A stretch of DNA of 43,558 nucleotides, from assembly GCF_017545445.1 (NCBI RefSeq), contig NZ_JAFWOM010000016.1, positions 1 through 43,558 of the forward strand. The letters run 5' to 3'. This DNA is from Fibrobacter sp. Its GTDB lineage: Bacteria; Fibrobacterota; Fibrobacteria; Fibrobacterales; Fibrobacteraceae. The position numbers were made by a program, and so were the translations under genes. This document shows, in pieces, positions 33,250 through 39,221 of the stretch (position 1 is its first letter; each line of letters opens with the position of its first letter). The notes under the pieces were generated by a model. That model worked only from the letters and a program-made list of their open reading frames with translations, was not told the origin of the DNA and did no database searches.

Positions 33250-33280
33250 TCCCCGGGCGTGGCGCTCGGGGGGATTTTTT
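33250..33280 (+). terminator. Rho-independent terminator closing the helicase cassette
   Basis: TCCCC-GGGCG-TGG-CGCTC-GGGGGGA forms a stem of about ten pairs with one bulged G, followed by six T residues. Confidence 0.85.
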
Positions 33281-33304
33281 GCAAACAATACAAGCAAGCT
33301 AAAA

Positions 33305-33985
33305 CTATAAAGGAAGATTATTTACTGGACAAGAGGAACCTTTGTACTTAGCATCTCTATAATCCAACCTATACTTGCACTCAAAGTCTTTCAATCGTTT
33401 AGCGCAAACCTCAACAATATTAGAGCCATTCTGAGAAAGACATGAATTTACGCAAGCCTGCATTAAGTAAAACTCCTCTTCAATGCTATAAGTTGCGCAA
33501 TGAGATTTCGTCTCTACATTCTTTTGAGAATATTCATACGATGATATTCGTCTTACACTAGATTTTCCTTCTAATACAAGATAACAACGCCTCATTTGGT
33601 CATAACGAAGAGCAGAATCAAACTTTTCTATTGAAATTGTAGAATCCATAAGAGTAACAGACTTCACCTCACAAGAATAATTCGTTCGTTCAGTCAACTC
33701 ATAGTAATTTGAGATATTTTCATCACCTATTGATTCCACATTTAATATAAAAGAAAACCATAGTAGATCCACATTTCTAACTGAGCAATACACACTAGCA
33801 TGGAACGACCTATCACCAACATAATGGTCTTTAGCAGGATCACATTGAGAAAAATCTAAAATATGATTTTCATCATTGTAATCCACTACACATCTGTCTG
33901 GAGCATCAATAAGTCTATATACATCAGCGAATGCTTCTACACATAAAAAGCAAAACACCACCATAGCGAAAAGTACTTTTTTCAT
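33305..33985 (-). CDS. Secreted protein with six-Cys C-terminal domain
   Basis: 226 aa. ATG 33985 gives the signal peptide MKKVLFAMVVFCFLCVEAFA. The N-terminal 130 residues (VYRLIDAPDRCVVDYNDENH ... SFHASVYCSVRNVDLLWFSF) form a beta-rich domain with extra Cys, not recognised. The last 65 residues match the domain in the two operon proteins at 27.4-29.2 kb: SHCATYSIEEEFYLMQACVN then SCLSQNG, EVCAKRLKDFEC and SSCPVN. Its C-terminal domain is closer to the 201-aa protein than to the lipoprotein. The gene stands alone, convergent with the helicase cassette, and its terminator-side gap is only 24 nt from the terminator hairpin. Confidence 0.75.
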   Translation of the reverse strand: MKKVLFAMVVFCFLCVEAFADVYRLIDAPDRCVVDYNDENHILDFSQCDPAKDHYVGDRSFHASVYCSVRNVDLLWFSFILNVESIGDENISNYYELTERTNYSCEVKSVTLMDSTISIEKFDSALRYDQMRRCYLVLEGKSSVRRISSYEYSQKNVETKSHCATYSIEEEFYLMQACVNSCLSQNGSNIVEVCAKRLKDFECKYRLDYRDAKYKGSSCPVNNLPL

Positions 33986-34041
33986 AAACCATCTTCTGTT
34001 TTTTCGATAATGGAGCAATATAAAAAAAACAACAAACCTCA

Positions 34042-34137
34042 TTTTTGGCGGTTTTCAGCAAAAAAGTTCAAATTCCGCCAAAAACAAAGAATCACACTAA
34101 AAGCGTAAATTTCAGATCAAAAAACACATTTTTAGTG
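34042..34137. repeat. Two AT-rich inverted repeats upstream of the secreted six-Cys gene
   Basis: TTTTTGGCGG/CCGCCAAAAA (34042-34051 and 34075-34084) and CACTAAAA/TTTTAGTG (34095-34102 and 34130-34137). They have the same layout as the pairs at 8660-8792: two units in tandem, GC-containing core, A/T-run flank, directly in front of a minus-strand gene. The sequence from 34138 to 34287 holds nothing further that I can recognise. Confidence 0.6.
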
Positions 34138-34287
34138 CGATTTCAAAAGTTTCGTTTCAAAATACAAATCACCATACAGCATCCGAATTTCCACAAAGAA
34201 TTTCGGCATCGAGAACGGAATCAAGTCCGTTCCGCTTTATGCTGTGTTTTTGATTAGGTGATAGGAAAAACTTTTTTTAAAGAATAC

Positions 34288-34316
34288 TTGACAGATTAAT
34301 TTTTTGTTTATATATT
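34288..34316 (+). promoter_or_regulatory. Strong sigma-70-like promoter
   Basis: TTGACA (34288-34293) and TATATT (34311-34316) are exactly 17 nt apart, the best promoter in the window. Transcription should start near 34323. Confidence 0.75.
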
Positions 34317-34322
34317 CGTGGT

Positions 34323-34506
34323 ACATTCTTTACAACTCTGAGTCGATGTGTGCTTTTTTTTTCGATGAAGAGCCTAAACACTGGATCCCTCAAACTAGAG
34401 GGTGTTTAGTCTTGATGTAAAGAGCACACACTTAAACAAGGAGTTCCAAATGGTTAACATCTAGTTCAATCAAAACGGCTATATCAAAAGTTGATATAGT
34501 TTTTTT
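34323..34506 (+). ncRNA. Structured leader or small RNA with terminator
   Basis: Between the promoter and a terminator lie about 184 nt with nested pairing. The outer stem is GTGTGCT (34348-34354) with AGCACAC (34423-34429). Inside it, CTAAACA (34374-34380) pairs with TGTTTAG (34403-34409) and CCCTC (34387-34391) with GAGGG (34398-34402) around a 6-nt loop. After the stems comes AAGGAG and a minute frame ATG GTT AAC ATC TAG (34450-34464), then the terminator. It is either a stand-alone small RNA or an attenuating leader for the gene at 34597. No known riboswitch class was recognised. Confidence 0.6.
34479..34506 (+). terminator. Rho-independent terminator (attenuator candidate)
   Basis: CTATATCAA (34479-34487), loop AAG, TTGATATAG (34491-34499), then seven T residues. 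Perfect 9-bp stem, 91 nt before the start codon of the next gene. Confidence 0.85.
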
Positions 34507-34596
34507 ATTTCCGCAATCGCGACAAGAAACACAAGAGTAGATTTACAAGTGTAGATCTATGGTTAACAACGACAACTATAAGGGAAAAATTTGATT

Positions 34597-35121
34597 ATGT
34601 ACGACATTTCCGAAATCATTTGGAAAATGACATATCCATCTTCGACAGCAATGGCTAACATGGTTATTTCGGGACCTTACGATGACATCGAAAAGCTCGA
34701 TGAATACGTGAAGGAAACTGTTCAAATCTTAATAAATACGAAAACCGAGTTGAAAACCATCGGCGATGTAGTAAACTTATTCTGGGATTATTCAGCCTAT
34801 TTCTTCCTGTGCCACATATATACAGAACTTCAATCAAACGACTTGTCAGAAGAAAGAAACTGGCTCAAGGCAAAGCTATGCAATCTCTTTATACTTTTGA
34901 AAAAAAGCGGCATTCCATTCAATGAAAACTGGGTTTATTGGCAATACGCTCAAGTACCTTGGCGAGAACTTGAAAAATCAACCAAGAAAGCACAGACTGA
35001 AGAAGATCGCATAAAACTTCGTGCAGAATGGTTTAAAAAGGCAAAATTGCAGAAGAATGCCATGCAGAATACTCCACCGATTTTTGGAATGCATACAAGT
35101 ATGAAATGGCGGTGTATTTGA
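34597..35121 (+). CDS. Unknown 174-aa helical protein downstream of the structured leader
   Basis: No family recognised. ATG 34597 was taken (an in-frame TTG lies at 34591; AAGGGA is upstream of both). The protein is mainly helical and rich in Trp, Tyr and Lys: MYDISEIIWKMTYPSST, DDIEKLDEYVKETVQILI, NLFWDYSAYFFLCHIYTEL, NWVYWQYAQVPWRELEKS, ending in a basic tail (AEWFKKAKLQKNAM). No signal peptide or membrane segment. It is set off from its promoter by a terminator, so expression probably depends on readthrough. The nine bases ATGGTTAAC occur both at the mini-frame (34450) and again at 34559, just before this gene. Confidence 0.65.
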   Translation: MYDISEIIWKMTYPSSTAMANMVISGPYDDIEKLDEYVKETVQILINTKTELKTIGDVVNLFWDYSAYFFLCHIYTELQSNDLSEERNWLKAKLCNLFILLKKSGIPFNENWVYWQYAQVPWRELEKSTKKAQTEEDRIKLRAEWFKKAKLQKNAMQNTPPIFGMHTSMKWRCI

Positions 35122-35194
35122 TAAAAATCGCAATTGAATTGACCGCGTTATACAAATAACACAATTCGCCTCGTCAACTCTAGCGAATCCATGA

Positions 35195-35323
35195 ATTCCG
35201 TTTTTCCCCAAAAACGGACAATCCGCTTTTGTCCCCTTTTGTCCCTTTTGGGGTTTCTACATCTGTAAATGACAGCGGGAAACTCCCGCTTGGCTAAGTT
35301 AAACCATCGCAATCGCGATATCA
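35195..35323 (+). promoter_or_regulatory. Second copy of the shared leader before HicA-like copy 2
   Basis: Contains a perfect hairpin CCGTTTTT-cccc-AAAAACGG (about 35194-35213), the 41-nt block (35228-35268) that differs by one base from the block at 29356-29396, a hairpin AGCGGGA-aac-TCCCGCT just after it, and the 18-nt box ATCGCAATCGCGATATCA (35306-35323) identical to 29497-29514. The box lies 14 nt before the ATG. Confidence 0.65.
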
Positions 35324-35337
35324 AAAAAGAGGTTATT

Positions 35338-35601
35338 ATGGAACGCATTTCCAAAGACAAGCGCATCAACGATTTCTGCAACAAACTCATAAACACAAAA
35401 CGTTGGGTACGTGTACAAGGAAAAAATCACCCTTCACTCAGGCACAATGTCAAAGGCGGTTTCAAAACGCTTGTATTTTCAAGTACTCCTAGCAACAACT
35501 ACGCATTCGAAATGTTTCAGCGAGAATACAACCACTACATCCGTGAATTTCTCATTCAAACCGGCGTAATCATCGTTGAACACATAAAGGAAATTCAATA
35601 A
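35338..35601 (+). CDS. HicA-like small protein, copy 2
   Basis: 87 aa, start at ATG 35338 with AAAGAGGTTATT before it. It is clearly related to copy 1: KRINDFCNKLINTKRWVRV against REINDFCNELVNSHLWEYS, then TLVFSSTPSN against NLTVPTTPSD, and FQREYNHYIREFLI against FRNKYRRLIRQYLI. This copy has GKNHPSLRHNVKGG where HicA toxins carry the catalytic GSHH-type motif, so it could be an active RNase-like member. No antitoxin gene follows. The GT/radical-SAM gene begins 84 nt downstream. Confidence 0.65.
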   Translation: MERISKDKRINDFCNKLINTKRWVRVQGKNHPSLRHNVKGGFKTLVFSSTPSNNYAFEMFQREYNHYIREFLIQTGVIIVEHIKEIQ

Positions 35602-35639
35602 ACCACAAAAAATATAGCCACCCACAATTTCCTTTGAAA

Positions 35640-35654
35640 TTTCTATATCTATAA
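35640..35654 (+). promoter_or_regulatory. TTTCTATATCTATAA box before the glycosyltransferase gene
   Basis: Fifteen bases that differ at two positions from TTTCTACATCTGTAA, the end of the 41-nt leader block before both HicA-like genes. A TTTGAAA precedes it. AAAAGGAT follows, 5 nt before the ATG at 35686. Probably a shared promoter or regulator box. Confidence 0.4.
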
Positions 35655-35685
35655 ACGTCAATGAATTTGACCAAAAGGATCTAAT

Positions 35686-37905
35686 ATGAGAATTCTACTT
35701 GTTATCCACGGCTACCCTCCACACTACATGGCTGGTTCCGAGGTTTATACATACAATCTCGCACGAGAATTGGCGAAAACGAACGACGTTTTCGTATTCC
35801 ACCGCATTGAAGATAAAAGCATCCCCTTGCACCAGTTCTTTGACACCATTGAAGAGGGCGTACATATTCGTAAAATCAACAATTACGAACCGACCCCAGC
35901 CACCTTCTATGACAAATATCTGAATCCAGAAATCGACGAAGCATTCCGTGAATATGTAAAAAGAGTCAATCCCGATGTCGTTCACATCGGCCACCTATCG
36001 CATCTCTCCACGCAAATTCCCATCATCGCTAAAAGAGAATTCGGATTGCCGGTTCTATTCACTATTCATGATTTCTGGATGTTCTGCCATCGCGGGCAAC
36101 TCATCAACCCACAGAACTGGGAGATATGTCCCCTGCCTAATGCAGCCCAATGTACAAGGTGTGCCGCATTCCATTACCAAAAAGATGACTTTGATTCAAG
36201 ACTCATCAATGAACGCGACGAGCATATCCGTCAAACTCTAGACTGCATTAACGTATTTTTCGCACCGTCACATACGCTAGAGAATTTCTTTAGAGACATG
36301 GGTGTTGATCCGCATAAAATCGTTTATGCAAAATATGGGTTTAATGTTTCAAAGCTAGCCAAGCATCCTAAAAAGCTCCACTCCGAAATTACGTTTGGTT
36401 TTACTGGCCGGATTATCCACACCAAGGGAGTCCATCTTCTTTGCGAAGCTTTTGACAAGGTTGAAGGAAACGCAAAGTTGCTTATTTACGGCGATTACGA
36501 AAGTGATTACGGGAAAAAACTAAAGGAACAATATTCTAGTGATCGAATCCAGTTCAAAGGTCCATATCACAACAATGAATTGCAAAGTGTCCTAGATTCT
36601 TTGGATGTTCTTGTATGCCCATCCATTTGGCTTGAAAACGCCCCACTTGTTATACAGGAAGCCCAAAGCGTTGAACTTCCCGTATTGGTAAGCGACAAGG
36701 GAGGAATGGCTGAACTTGTCCATGATGGTATAGACGGATTCACGTTCAAACTCGGTGATGCCGAAGATCTTCGCAACAAGATGCAGAATCTTGTCAATCA
36801 TCCTGAAGAAATATTGAATCTTATCAAGCCGATTGAAAAGGTCGTCTCGATAGAAGATGATGCAGCTCTATGCTTGCAAAAGTACAACGAAATAGCGAAA
36901 CAGAACGTTGTTTATCCGCATCGCCCTTGCCCGCAGCGAATGACGTTCATTACGAATCCTGACAAGTGCAATCTGCACTGCAAAATGTGCGACACATTCT
37001 CAGAAGCGAATAGACACAGGCTAAAAGAGTCTCATCGTCCGGATTTGAGCTTTGAAGTCGTCAAGGATACAATCGAAAGACTTGTCCACCACGGTCTAAA
37101 AGAAATCATCCCCTCCACCATGGGAGAACCGTTGCTGTACCCCCATTTCGAAGAGCTCGTAGGCCTGTGCAAAGACCTCAATGTCAAGATGAACCTGACA
37201 ACTAACGGAACATTCCCGGTGAAAGACATTGAATATTGGGGCCCAAAACTGGTCAATATCATTTCGGATGTCAAATTCAGCTTGAACGGGATAAACCCCG
37301 AAATCAACGAAAGTATCATGTGCGGAGCTGTCACGCCAAAGCAGCTCCATAACATTGAACGATTCATCCAGATGCGAAACGAAGCAGGTTCTAAGGCAAC
37401 CGTTACATTGCAATGTACCTTCATGAAGTCTAATTTAGATGAGCTCAAGAATATTATTGCATGGGCCATCGAGCATGGAGTCAACCGCGTTAAAGGGCAC
37501 CATCTCTGGAAAACATCGGATGCGCTAGATTGCGAAATGCTCAGAACACTAGAAAATGCTGCCCTCTGGAATAAAGCCTGCGAAGAGTGCCACAAACTTG
37601 CGGGCGACAAAATCAAGCTCGTGAATTTCGACCCTATTGATTTGAACAAGCCCGCCTTGGATAGCGACGATACATACTGCCAATTTCTTGGTAAAGAACT
37701 TTGGATTGAATACGACGGATCCTACCAAATCTGTTGCTGCCCCTCGGATGTCCGCAAGGAATTCGGCGATTTCGGGAATGTCAAGGATTTCTCGCCGTTG
37801 GCAATGTGGAACGGAATGCAGTACTGCAATTTCATCAACAACTGGGGCAATAGCGATAACTGTAAAAAATGCAACATGCGTTGCAAGCGTACAGGAGGTA
37901 TTTAA
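35686..37905 (+). CDS. Glycosyltransferase family 4 fused to radical SAM/SPASM domain
   Basis: 739 aa, cytosolic. Residues 1-400 are a GT4 (GT-B fold) glycosyltransferase: MRILLVIHGYPPHYMAGSEV, HIGHLSHLS, TFGFTGRIIHTKGVHLLCEA, and the nucleotide-sugar binding EAQSVELPVLVSDKGGMAEL. From about 420 a radical SAM domain begins with CNLHCKMC (Cys 428, 432, 435) that would bind a 4Fe-4S cluster, followed by TMGEPLLYPHFEEL and LTTNGTFPV. A SPASM-like end (YCQFLGKELWIEYDGSYQI, CCCP, NCKKCNMRC) would hold auxiliary clusters. The two activities in one chain suggest modification of a sugar- or peptide-linked product. It is coupled to the next gene by a TAATG overlap. The substrate cannot be inferred. 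Confidence 0.88.
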   Translation: MRILLVIHGYPPHYMAGSEVYTYNLARELAKTNDVFVFHRIEDKSIPLHQFFDTIEEGVHIRKINNYEPTPATFYDKYLNPEIDEAFREYVKRVNPDVVHIGHLSHLSTQIPIIAKREFGLPVLFTIHDFWMFCHRGQLINPQNWEICPLPNAAQCTRCAAFHYQKDDFDSRLINERDEHIRQTLDCINVFFAPSHTLENFFRDMGVDPHKIVYAKYGFNVSKLAKHPKKLHSEITFGFTGRIIHTKGVHLLCEAFDKVEGNAKLLIYGDYESDYGKKLKEQYSSDRIQFKGPYHNNELQSVLDSLDVLVCPSIWLENAPLVIQEAQSVELPVLVSDKGGMAELVHDGIDGFTFKLGDAEDLRNKMQNLVNHPEEILNLIKPIEKVVSIEDDAALCLQKYNEIAKQNVVYPHRPCPQRMTFITNPDKCNLHCKMCDTFSEANRHRLKESHRPDLSFEVVKDTIERLVHHGLKEIIPSTMGEPLLYPHFEELVGLCKDLNVKMNLTTNGTFPVKDIEYWGPKLVNIISDVKFSLNGINPEINESIMCGAVTPKQLHNIERFIQMRNEAGSKATVTLQCTFMKSNLDELKNIIAWAIEHGVNRVKGHHLWKTSDALDCEMLRTLENAALWNKACEECHKLAGDKIKLVNFDPIDLNKPALDSDDTYCQFLGKELWIEYDGSYQICCCPSDVRKEFGDFGNVKDFSPLAMWNGMQYCNFINNWGNSDNCKKCNMRCKRTGGI

Positions 37906-38501
37906 TGACTAGTCTCATTGAAAAACTGCACACCATCGGTAATATTGACTTTAAAAGAATAGCCGTATTATTAAGACACAGCGAACGTGGAGAAATTCCT
38001 GCAGGTTCTTTTGGAACAGAAGTTATGTTGTCAGAAAACGGCATTAAGGAAGCAATTTCGTTCGGCGAAAAGATTGCCGATCTCAAAATTACCCATATTT
38101 TCTGCAGCCCAATAGATCGCTGTGTACAGACGGCCCAATTCATAAAAGAAGGGCTTACGGGAAAACAGCAAAACATTCAAATTACTCAAGAAACTCAACT
38201 CGGTACACCAGGTTTTCACATCGCCAATGCCGATATTGCAGGAAAAGCATATCTCGACTACGGATGTAGTGGTGTCTTCGAGCACTTTTCTCAAGGTGAG
38301 AAGATCCCCGGAATAGCTTCAGTCGAATCGCTTAAAACAGACGCAATGCAATGGATTAAAGATAAAACTTCACAAAACGGAATTACCCTTTTCGTGACTC
38401 ACGACGCACTTATCGCCCACTTTGCATATGCCAACAAAATTCATACTTACACCAAAGAGAATTGGATTCAATTTTTGGATGGAATCATCATCGTATTTTA
38501 A
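37905..38501 (+). CDS. Histidine phosphatase superfamily protein
   Basis: 198 aa, cytosolic. The catalytic RHG-type motif is LLRHSERG (22-29), with His25 as the phospho-acceptor and Arg24/Arg28 as phosphate binders. ITHIFCSPIDRCVQTAQFI supplies the usual RC-Q-TA element, and FVTHDALIAHF (near 165-176) the second His. The ATG overlaps the stop of the GT/radical-SAM gene (TAATG), so the two are translationally coupled and should act in one pathway, perhaps removing phosphate from an intermediate. WG-repeat gene 38512 follows after 10 nt. Confidence 0.88.
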   Translation: MTSLIEKLHTIGNIDFKRIAVLLRHSERGEIPAGSFGTEVMLSENGIKEAISFGEKIADLKITHIFCSPIDRCVQTAQFIKEGLTGKQQNIQITQETQLGTPGFHIANADIAGKAYLDYGCSGVFEHFSQGEKIPGIASVESLKTDAMQWIKDKTSQNGITLFVTHDALIAHFAYANKIHTYTKENWIQFLDGIIIVF

Positions 38502-38511
38502 GGGTATCAAA

Positions 38512-39210
38512 ATGAACTGGAAAGAAATCAAAGATAACCAAGAAGAAAGCCAATTCTATTTTCACGGATCCCCTGTGTTCAAAAAATTCAAATCGATTTT
38601 GAAATTCCATGAGCCGGGGCTCGCTCCCGTAGAAGACGAGTCGGGGTGGTACCATATTACCGTTGACGGTTCTGAACTTTATTCGAACCGCTATGAACGA
38701 ACCTTTGGATTCTATTACGGCCTTGCGGCAGTAACATCAAAAGAGGGGTGTTTTCATATCGATACTGCAGGCAAGCCCCTTTACAGCGAGCGCTATGCCT
38801 GGTGCGGAAATTTTCAGGAAAATATCAGCCCTGTTCGCGACAAGGAGGGATCTTATTTCCATATCGATTCAAAAGGAAGTCGCCTATACTCGCAAGCATT
38901 CCTCTATGCAGGTGATTTTAGAGACGGTATTGCCTGCGTAAAATGCACCGACGGCTTGTGGCGTCATATCAAGGCCGATGGGCATTTCCTAAATGGCAAA
39001 GGATTCCTGGATTTGGGAGTTTTTCATAAGAACATCGCCCCCGCCCGCGATGAAAAAGGCTGGTTTCATTCCGATATTAACGGGAATGAGCTTTATCCTG
39101 AACGTTATCTGAATATAGAACCGTTCTATAACGGCTTTGCACTCGTGACGAATTTTGACTGGACAAAAAAAATAATTGACGAGAATGGAAGCTCCGTTTT
39201 ACACATTTAA
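38512..39210 (+). CDS. WG-repeat protein
   Basis: 232 aa of WG-type beta repeats of about 40 residues: GLAPVEDESGWYHITVDGSE, GLAAVTSKEGCFHIDTAGKP, NISPVRDKEGSYFHIDSKGS, GIACVKCTDGLWRHIKADGH, NIAPARDEKGWFHSDINGNE and a last partial unit. Each unit ends LY-S-x-R-Y-like. WG repeats occur in many bacterial proteins of unknown role and probably form a propeller-like or solenoid scaffold. No signal peptide, so likely cytosolic. It is third in the cassette with the GT/radical-SAM and phosphatase genes and may hold the substrate. ATG 38512 follows AAGGGTATCAAA. Confidence 0.85.
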   Translation: MNWKEIKDNQEESQFYFHGSPVFKKFKSILKFHEPGLAPVEDESGWYHITVDGSELYSNRYERTFGFYYGLAAVTSKEGCFHIDTAGKPLYSERYAWCGNFQENISPVRDKEGSYFHIDSKGSRLYSQAFLYAGDFRDGIACVKCTDGLWRHIKADGHFLNGKGFLDLGVFHKNIAPARDEKGWFHSDINGNELYPERYLNIEPFYNGFALVTNFDWTKKIIDENGSSVLHI

Positions 39211-39221
39211 AAATCCAAACC

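Noticed and set aside
34323..35121. Type III toxin-antitoxin (ToxIN-like) locus
   Set aside because: The order of promoter, RNA, terminator and gene for about 170 aa is right, but the RNA shows no tandem repeats and the protein has no ToxN-like sequence features.
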